A stretch of DNA of 33,675 bases, taken from Candidatus Omnitrophota bacterium (GTDB taxonomy: Bacteria; Omnitrophota; Gorgyraeia; B26-G9). A program made the translations under genes and the position numbers. The stretch covers positions 1 through 33,675 of the forward strand of contig JAHITE010000098.1 of the NCBI GenBank assembly GCA_018817585.1, given 5' to 3'. This document shows positions 1 to 8,895 of the stretch, piece after piece. Below the pieces are notes generated by a model. It saw only the letters and a program-made list of their open reading frames with translations, ran no database searches and was not told the DNA's origin. Each line of letters begins with the position of its first letter. Position 1 is the first letter of the stretch.

Positions 1-717
1 ACCGCAGCCAAACAGCCGGCAATGGTAATCATGCTGCCGCATGCCGGATATTTTTATTCCGGAGCTGTGGCGGGTAAAACAGTTTCTTATGTAAATATTC
101 CGGATACGGTTATTGTGCTTGCGCCTAATCATACTGGTTTGGGCCAGCCTTACAGTATTGTCCAAAGCGGTGTATGGGAGACTCCCTTAGGCTCGGTAAA
201 GATTTGCGAAAAGCTGGCTGGCTTAATGCTTGCCAATTCTCCGCTGATTGTGGAAGATGAAAGTCCGCATATTAATGAGCATGCGGTTGAAGTGCAATTG
301 CCGTTTTTAAAGTATTTAAATAATAATCTGTCGATTGTGCCGATGATTGTTTCTGATTTTATGCTCAGCCGGTTTGAAGCAGTCGGCAATAGCCTGGCTT
401 TGTCGATCGAACAATTTGCCAAACCAGTACTAATTGTGATTAGTTCAGATTTAACGCATTACGAATCGGTGCAACAGGTTAAAGCAAAAGATAAAAAAGT
501 TATTCAATCAATTATCAACCTTGATCCTGAGGAAATGTTTGCCAAAGTTACTGAGGAAAATATATCAATGTGCGGTTTTGGGCCCGCGGCAATTGCTTTG
601 TTTGCCTGTAAAAAAATGCGAGCTAAAACAGCAACGCTTATAGATTATCGAACTAGCGGTGATGTTACTCATGATCAAACAAGTGTAGTCGGCTATGCCG
701 GAATAATAATCCAATAA
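1..717 (+). CDS. MEMO-family protein (AmmeMemoRadiSam system protein B), 5' end missing
   Basis: This is the C-terminal part of a MEMO1-family protein. The frame is open from base 1, so the true start lies outside the window; the in-frame ATG at 22 is internal. Family-typical stretches are visible: LPHAGYFYSG near the start, APNHTG, HAVEVQLPFL and SSDLTHY. The conserved His residues in them line the pocket that resembles class III extradiol dioxygenases. In bacteria the family often occurs with an AMMECR1 protein and a radical SAM protein; neither is visible here, though they could lie upstream. The biochemical role in bacteria is unsettled. The next gene starts 41 bases later with a strong ribosome binding site, so co-transcription is possible. 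The family call is firm; the function is not. Confidence 0.88.
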   Translation, partial: TAAKQPAMVIMLPHAGYFYSGAVAGKTVSYVNIPDTVIVLAPNHTGLGQPYSIVQSGVWETPLGSVKICEKLAGLMLANSPLIVEDESPHINEHAVEVQLPFLKYLNNNLSIVPMIVSDFMLSRFEAVGNSLALSIEQFAKPVLIVISSDLTHYESVQQVKAKDKKVIQSIINLDPEEMFAKVTEENISMCGFGPAAIALFACKKMRAKTATLIDYRTSGDVTHDQTSVVGYAGIIIQ

Positions 718-757
718 AATGTTATTGAATAATTTAAAATAGGGGAAGGAGTTTGTA

Positions 758-1144
758 ATGACAGAAAAAAAAGTTGATGAAAGTTGGAAAGATAAAGTTA
801 ATGTTGAAAAAACTAAAGAAACGCCGGAGCCGGTAAACCCAATTCAGGATTCGCAACAACAGCCGGAAGATGCTGATGCAAATGATCATGAGCATGAAAT
901 GCCGCCAGTTGATTTTAATTTGTTTATTTCCAGCCTAGGCATGCAGGCTTTAATGGGTCTAGGGGAAATTGAAAATCCGATTAGCAATAAAAAAGAACCA
1001 TCTTTACCCCAGGCTAAGTATTTAATTGATACTCTGGGTATGGTTGAGGAAAAAACCAAAGGCAATCTGAATGATCAGGAAAAGCAGATGCTTGAACAGA
1101 TGTTGTTTCAGCTGCGGATGAAGTATGTTGAATTATCAAAATAA
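758..1144 (+). CDS. DUF1844 domain protein
   Basis: A 128-residue protein with two parts. Residues 1-48 are charged and low in complexity (many E, D, Q, P), probably disordered. Residues about 50-125 match the DUF1844 pattern: DFNLFISSLGMQALMGLGEI, then a helical segment with LIDTLGMVEEKTKGNL and a C-terminal helix LEQMLFQLRMKYVEL. There is no signal peptide or membrane helix, so it is likely cytoplasmic. A strong ribosome binding site (GGGGAAGGAG, about 741-750) fixes the ATG. The family has no established function. The stop codon sits inside a perfect hairpin, and recA follows after 55 bases. Confidence 0.85.
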   Translation: MTEKKVDESWKDKVNVEKTKETPEPVNPIQDSQQQPEDADANDHEHEMPPVDFNLFISSLGMQALMGLGEIENPISNKKEPSLPQAKYLIDTLGMVEEKTKGNLNDQEKQMLEQMLFQLRMKYVELSK

Positions 1145-1151
1145 TTCAACA
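1126..1151. other. AT-rich perfect inverted repeat over the DUF1844 stop codon
   Basis: TGTTGAATTAT and ATAATTCAACA form an 11-bp perfect stem around a CAAA loop; the second arm contains most of the TAA stop. A short T run appears only about 15 bases further on, so this is not a classical intrinsic terminator. It could attenuate read-through into recA or protect a 3' end. The structure is plain in the sequence; its role is inferred. Confidence 0.5.
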
Positions 1152-1170
1152 AAATAAATAGAGATATTTT

Positions 1171-1184
1171 TAAACGATTGTTTA
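1171..1184. promoter_or_regulatory. Candidate LexA-type operator upstream of recA
   Basis: TAAAC-GATT-GTTTA is a 14-bp dyad just before the recA ribosome binding site. Its core AAC-N4-GTT has the spacing and inner bases of the Gram-positive-type SOS box (GAAC-N4-GTTC), but the outer G/C pair is A/T. The position between promoter region and start codon of recA suits an SOS operator. LexA is not encoded in this window, so the regulator is inferred. Confidence 0.4.
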
Positions 1185-1199
1185 TTTGCGGAGGCAAGA

Positions 1200-2261
1200 A
1201 TGAAAAAGAGCACCAAAGAAACTCTTGAAATAAATGAAGTGAATGAGGTAAAAGATGTGAAGATGCAGCCTTCAGCCGAAAAATTAAAAGCTCTGGATTT
1301 GGCTTTAAGTCATATTGAAAAGCAATTTGGCAAAGGTTCAATTATGAAGCTTGGCCAGGACTCAAAACTGGATGTAGAGGCAATTCCTACTGGCGCGTTA
1401 GCGCTTGATTTGGCCTTGGGAGTTAATGGTTTTCCCCGGGGAAGAGTAATTGAAATTTATGGTCCGGAAGCCAGCGGAAAAACTACATTATGTTTGAGCA
1501 CAGCTGCCCAGGCGCAGAAACTGGGGGGAGTTGCTGCTTTTATTGATGCTGAACACGCATTTGATCCAACATACGCTAAAAAAATCGGTTTAAATCTCGA
1601 TGAATTACTGATTTCTCAGCCAGATACCGGGGAACAGGCTTTAGAAATAGCGGAAACATTGGTTCGAAGTAATGCCGTGGATATTATTATTATTGATTCT
1701 GTAGCGGCCTTGACTCCCAAAGCGGAAATTGAAGGCGATATGGGTGATTCGCATATGGGATTGCACGCCAGATTAATGTCTCAGGCTTTGCGTAAATTAA
1801 CTGGCGCGATTTCCAAATCAAAAACCTGCGTGGTATTTATCAATCAGATCAGAATGAAAATCGGAGTAATGTTCGGCAACCCGGAAACAACAACCGGGGG
1901 CAAAGCCTTGAAATTCTATGCTTCTGTGCGTTTGGATATAAGAAAAATAGAGACTTTAAAAAACCAGGAAGAAGTGATTGGTTCAAGAGTAAGAGTAAAA
2001 GTGGTTAAAAATAAAGTGGCCGCGCCGTTTAGACAAGCGGAATTTGATATAATGCATTCTGAGGGCATTTCCCGGGAATCAAATATTCTTGATCTGGCAA
2101 TTAAAGACGGATTTGTTTTAAAGGCTGGTTCCTGGTTTACTTATGGCGAGGAAAAACTTGGACAAGGAAAAGAAAAAGCCAAAGAAACATTGCGGGAAAA
2201 TAAAAAAATCTGTAATGAGCTTGAGAAAAAAATAAAAGCAGCAGCGCGTATAAAAGAATAA
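1200..2261 (+). CDS. recA: Recombinase RecA
   Basis: ATP-dependent strand-exchange protein of homologous recombination and coprotease for LexA self-cleavage. The 353-residue length is normal. The Walker A motif GPEASGKTT spans residues 88-96, [12 protein letters not shown] is the Walker B region, and [19 protein letters not shown] is the typical L2/DNA-binding stretch. Before the usual family start there is a charged extension of about 20 residues. The ATG at 1200 is favoured by GCGGAGG just upstream, but a GTG at 1257 and an ATG at 1263 would give a protein without the extension. The C-terminus is lysine-rich ([11 protein letters not shown]) rather than acidic as in E. coli RecA. RecX is encoded 1.6 kb downstream, with the HtrA gene between them. 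Confidence 0.98.
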   Translation: MKKSTKETLEINEVNEVKDVKMQPSAEKLKALDLALSHIEKQFGKGSIMKLGQDSKLDVEAIPTGALALDLALGVNGFPRGRVIEIYGPEASGKTTLCLSTAAQAQKLGGVAAFIDAEHAFDPTYAKKIGLNLDELLISQPDTGEQALEIAETLVRSNAVDIIIIDSVAALTPKAEIEGDMGDSHMGLHARLMSQALRKLTGAISKSKTCVVFINQIRMKIGVMFGNPETTTGGKALKFYASVRLDIRKIETLKNQEEVIGSRVRVKVVKNKVAAPFRQAEFDIMHSEGISRESNILDLAIKDGFVLKAGSWFTYGEEKLGQGKEKAKETLRENKKICNELEKKIKAAARIKE

Positions 2262-2279
2262 CAGGTAATCAAAATTAAA

Positions 2280-3800
2280 ATGCGGATATTAAAATTAAAT
2301 CTAATTGTTAATTTAGTCGCTTGTTTGGCTGTTTGGGGATTTTTTCCAAACCAAGCCGCGGCGATTAATCTGCCGAATTCTGTTTTAGAGCTTGAGCAAA
2401 CAATTACCGCGGTGGCTGAGCAATCAGGTAAGACTGTGGTCAGCATCAGCACGCAGAAAACATCGCGGGTGAGTTCTTATATGCGCGGTTCGCAGGATGA
2501 TTTGTTTGAGGGTTTTTTTCAGGAATTCTTTTATGGCCAAACTCCCAACCGGGAACGCATTCAGTTAGGTCTGGGTTCCGGGGTAATTATTGATCAGCGC
2601 GGTTATATTCTGACTAATGAACATGTTATCAGTGGCGCTGAGATCATAACCGTGACTTTATCTGATGGCAGAAAATTTAATGCTGTGCTCAAAGGCTCGG
2701 ATTATCGTTCTGATCTGGCAATTATTAAAATTGAGGCTGATGATTTACTGTTTGCTGAATTAGGTGATTCTGATCTAGTGCGCAGCGGTCAATGGGCAAT
2801 CGCTGTGGGCAATCCTTTTGGCTTTGCCGTGCAGAATCCCAAACCAACAGTTACTTTTGGCGTAATCAGTGCTTTGCATCGGGCATTGCCAACCACAGCT
2901 TCCCGCGCTAGAGCTTATCTGGATTTAATCCAGACTGACGCTTCAATTAATCCTGGTAATTCCGGAGGGCCTTTGCTCAATATTAGAGGTCAGGTTGTTG
3001 GGATTAATGTGGCAATTTTTAGTTCTAATGGCGGCTCTGACGGCATTGGTTTTGCTATCCCGATCAATGATGCCAAGATAATATTAAACAAATTATTAAA
3101 AGGCGAGGAAGTGCTTTATGGCTGGCTGGGAATAGAAGTTCAGGAATTAAATTCAGTTTTAGCTGATTATTTTAAGATGAACAAACCGGATGGGGTTTTG
3201 ATTATCCGGATTTTTGAAAATAGCACCGCGGACAAAGCTGGTTTGCAAGTGGAAGATATTATTATTAAATTTAATAATAAGCCGATTAACACTACTTTAG
3301 ATTTATTAAGAGAGGTTGCCAAAACTCAAGCCGGCGATGAAATAAAACTTAAAATCATTCGCAATGGCTTGCCGCGAACGTTAAAAGTTAAGATGGGCAA
3401 AGTTCCGACTTTGCAGGAATTAGTGATTACCACTAGTTTGCCTCCGCAGCAGAGCCAACAGCCGGATGTAAAAAATAAAATTGAAAAAACTCGCGAGTCA
3501 GATATCCCGCAGGCAACAATTACTGATATGCCGGATAAAGCCTGGAGGGGGATAAAAGTTAGTCAAATTGATAATGATTTTGCCCAAAGATTTAATTTGG
3601 AAAGTACTCAGGGGGTAATTGTCACGCAAATAGATTCCGGCACACAAGCTGAACGCGCGGGACTTAAACTAAATGATATTATTACCCAGATTAATACTGA
3701 GAAAATTATTACTGCTGAAGATTTTAAGCGAACAATTTCTAATCTGACTGGCAATGCCCTGGTTAAAACAAATCGCGGCTATATGATGCTTCAGGAATAA
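2280..3800 (+). CDS. htrA: HtrA/Deg-type serine protease with two PDZ domains
   Basis: Envelope quality-control protease of the HtrA/DegP family, 506 residues. An N-terminal hydrophobic stretch (about residues 8-28, ending near QAAA) looks like a signal peptide or anchor, placing the protease in the periplasm. The trypsin-like domain carries the full triad: H115 in TNEHVI, D145 in DYRSDLAI and S228 in GNSGGP. Two PDZ domains follow, at about 275-370 and 415-500, as in DegP and DegQ. A proline/glutamine-rich linker of about 40 residues separates them. The ATG at 2280 has no good ribosome binding site, only a weak AGGT about 12 bases upstream, but it is the start that preserves the signal peptide. 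The gene lies between recA and recX, which are often adjacent elsewhere. Confidence 0.93.
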   Translation: MRILKLNLIVNLVACLAVWGFFPNQAAAINLPNSVLELEQTITAVAEQSGKTVVSISTQKTSRVSSYMRGSQDDLFEGFFQEFFYGQTPNRERIQLGLGSGVIIDQRGYILTNEHVISGAEIITVTLSDGRKFNAVLKGSDYRSDLAIIKIEADDLLFAELGDSDLVRSGQWAIAVGNPFGFAVQNPKPTVTFGVISALHRALPTTASRARAYLDLIQTDASINPGNSGGPLLNIRGQVVGINVAIFSSNGGSDGIGFAIPINDAKIILNKLLKGEEVLYGWLGIEVQELNSVLADYFKMNKPDGVLIIRIFENSTADKAGLQVEDIIIKFNNKPINTTLDLLREVAKTQAGDEIKLKIIRNGLPRTLKVKMGKVPTLQELVITTSLPPQQSQQPDVKNKIEKTRESDIPQATITDMPDKAWRGIKVSQIDNDFAQRFNLESTQGVIVTQIDSGTQAERAGLKLNDIITQINTEKIITAEDFKRTISNLTGNALVKTNRGYMMLQE

Positions 3801-3872
3801 GTTTAGCGATTGCCGCGACTGGTGTTATAAAAATAATCCATGTTTATTGTGGTTAAAGTATGTAGGCTAATT

Positions 3873-4346
3873 ATGCAAACAGAACTTGAAAAAGCAAAAA
3901 TCAGTGCTTTTCGCTTGCTTAAATTCCGGATCCGCAGTAAAAAAGAAATGGAAAACCGTTTAAAGCAAAAAAACTTTTCTAGTTTGATTATCAGAGAAGT
4001 ACTTGATTTTTTATCAGATTTAGGGTATCTTGATGATTTGGCCTTTGCGCGATCCTGGATCATTAATCGCCGGCAGTTAAAGCCGCGCAGTAAAAGACTT
4101 ATAACTTATGAGTTAAGGCAAAAAGGCATTGATTCTGATATTATTGAACAGGCTTTTGGGCTGCTGGGTAATGATTCTGATTTTGAGACAGCTCAGGAAC
4201 TGGCAAAGCGAAAATACGAAAAACTAAAACAATTATCCGCGCAGACAGCAAAACAGCGCTTAATTGGTTTTTTAGAGCGCAAAGGATTTAGTTCAGCAAT
4301 TATAATAAATATAGTTAAAGGATTAATTAATAATGACGAGCAATGA
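3873..4346 (+). CDS. recX: Regulatory protein RecX
   Basis: RecX caps or destabilises RecA filaments and so limits recombination. The protein is all-helical and about 157 residues from the ATG at 3873. It shows the three-repeat RecX pattern: AFRLLKFRIRSKKEMENRL, then FLSDLGYLDDLAFARSWI, then a third repeat with a basic face (KPRSKRLITYELRQKGID). An in-frame ATG at 3840 would add 11 residues (MFIVVKVCRLI) that do not resemble RecX, so 3873 is preferred; neither start has a strong ribosome binding site. The last 14 bases overlap alaS, suggesting translational coupling. A recA-recX-alaS order is known in several phyla; here an htrA gene is inserted after recA. Confidence 0.9.
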   Translation: MQTELEKAKISAFRLLKFRIRSKKEMENRLKQKNFSSLIIREVLDFLSDLGYLDDLAFARSWIINRRQLKPRSKRLITYELRQKGIDSDIIEQAFGLLGNDSDFETAQELAKRKYEKLKQLSAQTAKQRLIGFLERKGFSSAIIINIVKGLINNDEQ

Positions 4347-6993
4347 AGTAAGACAGAAATTTCTGGATTTTTTTAAGTCTAAAGGGCACAAAGTTATCAG
4401 CAGTGATACATTGGTTCCCACTGATGATCCCAGCGTTTTGTTTACTTCCGCGGGGATGAATCAGTTTAAGCAGCAGTTTATGGGCAATATCACTGATTTT
4501 CGCCGAGCAGCTAGTTCGCAGAAATGCATGCGTACAGCTGATTTGGTAAATGTGGGTATCAGTCCGACCCATCATACTTTTTTTGAAATGCTCGGTAATT
4601 TTTCTTTTGGTGATTATTTTAAGCCGGAAGCGATTTTATGGGCTTGGGAGTTTATTACCCTAGAATTAAAACTGCCAATTGATAAATTATGGGTATCAGT
4701 GCATCATAGCGATGCTGAGGCTTACGCGATCTGGATAAACCAGATTGGGATTGACCCAAACAGAATAGTTAAGCTGGGAGATAAGGATAACTTTTGGCCG
4801 GCAAACGCGCCGAAAGACGGGCCAAACGGGCCATGCGGACCCTGCTCGGAAATATTTTATGATTGGGGCATTGAATATGGCTGTGATGATCCGAAATGTT
4901 CTCCGGCTTGTGACTGTAAACGCTTTTCCGAAATCTGGAATTTAGTGTTTACTCAATTTGACCGGCAAAGTGATGGCAGTTTACTGCCTTTGCCCAGCAA
5001 GAATATTGACACGGGCATGGGTTTAGAAAGAATTACCAGTGTTGTTCAGAATGTGCGGGAAAATTACAGCACGGATTTATTTGCTCCGATTCTAGCGGTG
5101 ATAAATGAACAGCTGAAACGGAAAAATATTGTCCCAAGTAAAGAGTGGCGCAGCAGCAAAGCCAAAGCAATTGCCGATCATATCCGGGCAGCAGGTTTCG
5201 CGATTGCTGACGGCGTGGTGCCGTCTAATGAAACCCGGGGCTATGTGATCAGAAAACTGATTCGCCGCTCGATTATGAATTTTAAAGCAGTGGGGATTCA
5301 AGGCCCGTTGTGTTATGCTTTGGTTAATACTATTGGAATTGTAATGGAACAGCAGTATCCGGAAATTAAAAGAAAACAGCAGACGATTGCCGGGATAATT
5401 CAAAAAGAAGAAGAAATGTTTTGGAAAATTCTCGATGAACGCTGTGAAGATAATGAATTGCAGTTTAAAAATCAGGCAAAAAATCCGCAGTCAGAAATTA
5501 CAGCTGCCCAGATTGCCTTTAATCAATATGATACTTATGGCGTTCCATTGGAAGTCAGCAAGGAAAATGCCTTAAAATACGGTTTAAAAATCGGGGATGA
5601 AGATTTTGAGAAATTAATGGATGAGCAGCGGGAGCGTTCACGCTGCGGCACTCAGATTTCCACGGAAATATTTACAAAAAGCATTGGGCCTTTGATCAAG
5701 GACTTAAGCAGCGAGTTTACAGGCTATGAGCAATTAAAGACTCAGGCTAAAGTAATCGCGATTATCCAGAATGAAACGCTTAAACCGCGGATTGACAGCA
5801 AGGATAATGAAAATTACATTGATCTGATTTTGGATAAAACTCCGTTTTATGTTGAATCCGGCGGTCAGGCAGCGGATAAAGGGAAAATTCTGTTTAATAA
5901 TGGTTTTATCGATGTTGTTGAAACCAAAAAAGTAAATAACGCGATTTTGCACAGAGGCCGGGTGAGTAATGGCTGTATTAAAATAAATGATCTGGTTATC
6001 GCGGAAATAATGACCCAGGAACGCTGCGCCACTGCCAGAAATCATACAGCAACTCATTTGCTGCAGTATGGTTTAAGGCAGATTTTGGGCGAGCATATTG
6101 AACAATCCGGATCAGCGGTTTCCAGCGAAAAACTGCGGTTTGATTTTACGCATTTAAAAGCTTTAAAGCCTGAAACCATTGATAAGTTGGAAAATTTGGT
6201 TAATGAACTGATTTGGGAAAATTTAACAGTGCAGACTGAAGTAATGAGCATTGAGCAGGCTAAAACTTCGGGAGCATTGGCATTTTTTGGGGATAAATAC
6301 GGTGACACAGTCAGAGTTGTTTCGGTCTTAGGCTTACCTAAGGGCAAAGAGTTTTGCGGCGGTACTCATGTTCAGGCAACTGGTCAAATTGGATTATTTA
6401 AAATTATTTCCGAAAGCTCAGTTGCTCAGGGAATCCGGAGAATTGAAGCAGTGACATCGCGGGCAGCTTTTGATTTGATTAAAAATCAAGAGAAACTGCT
6501 GGAGCAGATCAGCGAGGTATTTAAAACCGAAGCTGATAAAATACCGGAAGCCGCGGAAAAAACAATCAAGCATTTAAAACAACTGGAAAAAGAAATATCG
6601 GGATTAAAAATGGGCTTATTGGCAAGTGAGGCCAATCTGCTTTTAAACGCGGCTGTGAAAATAAATAATGTGTCTGTGATTGTTAAGCAGTTTGATAACT
6701 TTGATGTAAACGCGCTGCGGAAAATGAATGATAGTTTTAAAACCAAAGCTGATTTAATGATCAGTGTTTTAGCCTCAACCGCGGGCAGTAAGCCGATGTT
6801 ATTAGTCGGAGTCAGCGGAGAATTGGTTAATAAGGGCATTGATGCCGCGGCGATCATCAAAGAAATATCAGCAATTGCCCAAGGAAGCGGCGGCGGGAAA
6901 AAAGATCTTGCCCAAGCCGGAGCTAAAGATACCGCGTCTTTACGCTTAGCCATGGACCAGGCTTTGAAAATTGTAGAAAAATTTATTAAATAA
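4333..6993 (+). CDS. alaS: Alanine-tRNA ligase
   Basis: Charges tRNA-Ala with alanine and edits mischarged Ser/Gly. The protein is full length at 886 residues. The class II catalytic core begins with FLDFFKSKGHKVISSDTLVP and continues with PTHHTFFEMLGNFSFGDYFK (motif 1) and NIDTGMGLERI (motif 3). The editing domain has RNHTATHLL and, further on, FCGGTHV; their His and Cys residues bind the zinc needed for deacylation. A C-terminal coiled coil and a C-Ala domain with GSGGGKKDLAQAG complete it. The start overlaps recX by 14 bases, with AAAGGA about 12 bases upstream. hisD follows 19 bases after the stop. Nothing appears missing or damaged. Confidence 0.98.
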   Translation: MTSNEVRQKFLDFFKSKGHKVISSDTLVPTDDPSVLFTSAGMNQFKQQFMGNITDFRRAASSQKCMRTADLVNVGISPTHHTFFEMLGNFSFGDYFKPEAILWAWEFITLELKLPIDKLWVSVHHSDAEAYAIWINQIGIDPNRIVKLGDKDNFWPANAPKDGPNGPCGPCSEIFYDWGIEYGCDDPKCSPACDCKRFSEIWNLVFTQFDRQSDGSLLPLPSKNIDTGMGLERITSVVQNVRENYSTDLFAPILAVINEQLKRKNIVPSKEWRSSKAKAIADHIRAAGFAIADGVVPSNETRGYVIRKLIRRSIMNFKAVGIQGPLCYALVNTIGIVMEQQYPEIKRKQQTIAGIIQKEEEMFWKILDERCEDNELQFKNQAKNPQSEITAAQIAFNQYDTYGVPLEVSKENALKYGLKIGDEDFEKLMDEQRERSRCGTQISTEIFTKSIGPLIKDLSSEFTGYEQLKTQAKVIAIIQNETLKPRIDSKDNENYIDLILDKTPFYVESGGQAADKGKILFNNGFIDVVETKKVNNAILHRGRVSNGCIKINDLVIAEIMTQERCATARNHTATHLLQYGLRQILGEHIEQSGSAVSSEKLRFDFTHLKALKPETIDKLENLVNELIWENLTVQTEVMSIEQAKTSGALAFFGDKYGDTVRVVSVLGLPKGKEFCGGTHVQATGQIGLFKIISESSVAQGIRRIEAVTSRAAFDLIKNQEKLLEQISEVFKTEADKIPEAAEKTIKHLKQLEKEISGLKMGLLASEANLLLNAAVKINNVSVIVKQFDNFDVNALRKMNDSFKTKADLMISVLASTAGSKPMLLVGVSGELVNKGIDAAAIIKEISAIAQGSGGGKKDLAQAGAKDTASLRLAMDQALKIVEKFIK

Positions 6994-7012
6994 TAAATTA
7001 TCGAGGTGTTAG

Positions 7013-8233
7013 ATGAAAGTAGTCAGATTTTCCGGAAAAACATTAGAAAAAATTTATAGCCGCCTAAATTGCCGCAAGGTAAGAGTTAAGAAAACAGTGG
7101 AAAAAATTTTGGCTGATGTGGCGGCTGAAGGTGATGATGCTTTAATTAGGTATACGAAAAAACTTGATGGAGCAACTCTTAGCCAAAAACAAATAAGAGT
7201 CAGTGAGTCTGAGACTAGCGGAGCTTATCAGAATATTGACGCGACGTTTATTGCTAATTTAAAAGTGGCAATCAATAATGTGACCAGCTTTTATAAAAAG
7301 CAGGTAAAAAAATCCTGGAAAATAAAAGGCGATGAAGGCATAACTCTGGGCGAAATATACAATCCGATTGAGAAAGTCGGTATCTATGTGCCCAGCGGAA
7401 CCGCGCCTTTGGTTTCATCAGTGTATATGAGTGTATTGCCGGCGAAAATCGCGGGAGTTAGTGAAATATACATCGCCACGCCGCCGAATGCCGAAGGCAA
7501 TGTTAATCCCTATATTTTGGCAGTGGCGAATATGCTAAAAGTAAACGCGGTGTTTAAACTTGGCGGCGCTCAGGCGATCGGAGCCATGGCTTTTGGCACA
7601 AAAACCGTGCCTAAGGTAGATAAGATTGTCGGCCCGGGTAATGATTATGTTACGGAAGCAAAAAGACAGGTTTTTGGTTATTGCGCGATTGATATGCTCG
7701 CTGGTCCGAGTGAAGTGGTGATTATTGCCAATAATTTTGCTAATCCGGCGCATGTAATTGCTGATCTTTACGCGCAGGCTGAACATCGTTTGGGCATTGG
7801 CATTTTGATTACAACTTCGAAATCTCTGGCTAATATTGTGCGCAAAGAAGTGGCTAATGGCTATATAATTATGGTTAATAATCTGGAGGAAGCAGTTGAT
7901 GCTGCTAATAAAATCGCGCCAGAGCATCTGGAGATAATGGTCAAGCAGCCGAATAAGCTGTTGAAGAAAATTAAAAATGCCGGAGCAGTATTTATCGGCT
8001 CTTATTCTCCGGTGGTGGTGGGTGATTATATTTCCGGACCAAGTCATGTATTGCCTACATCCGGAACAGCCAGATTTTTCTCAGGTCTGGGATTAAATGA
8101 TTTTATGAAAAGCACGCATGTAATCAGCTATACGAAAAAAGCTCTGGAAAAAGTGGCTCCGGCAATTGAACAGATCGCGACACTTGAGGGCATGAAAAAA
8201 CATGTAGCGTCATTAAAAGCCAGGTTTGAATAA
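7013..8233 (+). CDS. hisD: Histidinol dehydrogenase
   Basis: Catalyses the last two steps of histidine synthesis: the two NAD-dependent oxidations of L-histidinol through histidinal to histidine, with zinc in the active site. At 406 residues it is slightly shorter than the usual 420-435. Signature stretches include GPGNDYVTEAKRQVFG, DMLAGPSEVV, AQAEHRLG (zinc-site region), APEHLEI and SGPSHVLPTSGTARFFSGL. The ATG is fixed by GAGGTG nine bases upstream. It opens a four-gene his run (hisD-hisB-hisA-hisI) directly downstream of alaS. Confidence 0.97.
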   Translation: MKVVRFSGKTLEKIYSRLNCRKVRVKKTVEKILADVAAEGDDALIRYTKKLDGATLSQKQIRVSESETSGAYQNIDATFIANLKVAINNVTSFYKKQVKKSWKIKGDEGITLGEIYNPIEKVGIYVPSGTAPLVSSVYMSVLPAKIAGVSEIYIATPPNAEGNVNPYILAVANMLKVNAVFKLGGAQAIGAMAFGTKTVPKVDKIVGPGNDYVTEAKRQVFGYCAIDMLAGPSEVVIIANNFANPAHVIADLYAQAEHRLGIGILITTSKSLANIVRKEVANGYIIMVNNLEEAVDAANKIAPEHLEIMVKQPNKLLKKIKNAGAVFIGSYSPVVVGDYISGPSHVLPTSGTARFFSGLGLNDFMKSTHVISYTKKALEKVAPAIEQIATLEGMKKHVASLKARFE

Positions 8234-8253
8234 TTTTAGGGAGCGGAATAATT

Positions 8254-8895
8254 ATGACACAGGAAAATGGAAACAGAACAGCTTTAATTAAAAGAAAAAC
8301 TAATGAAGTTGATATTAATGGGTCATTTAATATTGACGGCAGCGGTATAACCAAAATTCAGACTGGTTTTGAACCCTTAAACCATTTACTGACTTTATTC
8401 TGTTTTCATGGTTTATTTGATTTAACCCTTGATGCTAAAGGTGATTTGCCACATCATATTATCGAAGATATTGGTATTGCTTTGGGCAAAACTTTTAAAC
8501 AGGCATTGGCGGAAAAAGAGGGGATTAATCGTTACGGCTGTTTTACAGTGGCCATGGATAAAGTGGCGGTAGAAGCAGTGATTGATATTAGCGGTAGGCC
8601 AAGTTTGCATGGGGTTAATATTGAAAAAGATCATGTATATAACGCCATAGCGAGTAAACTTGAAAATGATCGTTTTGACAATACTGATTTTACCTTTAAA
8701 CATGCTGAAGAGTTTTTAGAATCATTTCTTCAGCATAGCGGCATTAGCCTGGTTTATATTATTAAATCCGGAGAAGGCGATCTGCATCATGTTTTAGAAG
8801 CCTTGTTTAAAGCAATGGGCAAAGCAATTGATCAGGCCACGCAAATTGATTTAAGACGTAAAGGTGTGCCTTCAACCAAGGGGATAATTGATTAA
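8254..8895 (+). CDS. hisB: Imidazoleglycerol-phosphate dehydratase, divergent
   Basis: Converts imidazole glycerol phosphate to imidazole acetol phosphate, a di-manganese reaction. The 213 residues form a monofunctional enzyme without the histidinol phosphatase domain. The main metal-site residues are present: H44, H67, H68 and E71 (HHIIED), and H178, H179 and E182 (HHVLEALFKA). Phosphate-binding candidates R93, R115 (SGRP), S207 and K209 (PSTKG) and the N-terminal E18 are also kept. Several strongly conserved positions differ: the usual FxDHML reads PLNHLL (N43 for D), the stretch before HHTxED is shortened to GDLPHH, and PMDE reads AMDK (K103 for E). The gene overlaps hisA by one base. It is probably an active but unusual HisB; reduced activity or a changed substrate is possible. 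Confidence 0.85.
   Translation: MTQENGNRTALIKRKTNEVDINGSFNIDGSGITKIQTGFEPLNHLLTLFCFHGLFDLTLDAKGDLPHHIIEDIGIALGKTFKQALAEKEGINRYGCFTVAMDKVAVEAVIDISGRPSLHGVNIEKDHVYNAIASKLENDRFDNTDFTFKHAEEFLESFLQHSGISLVYIIKSGEGDLHHVLEALFKAMGKAIDQATQIDLRRKGVPSTKGIID

Noticed and set aside
3840-3872. Upstream ATG for recX
   Set aside because: The 11 added residues are unlike RecX N-termini and no ribosome binding site precedes this ATG.
6486-6953. 155-codon minus-strand frame inside alaS
   Set aside because: It is antisense to a well-conserved alaS region and shows no features of its own.
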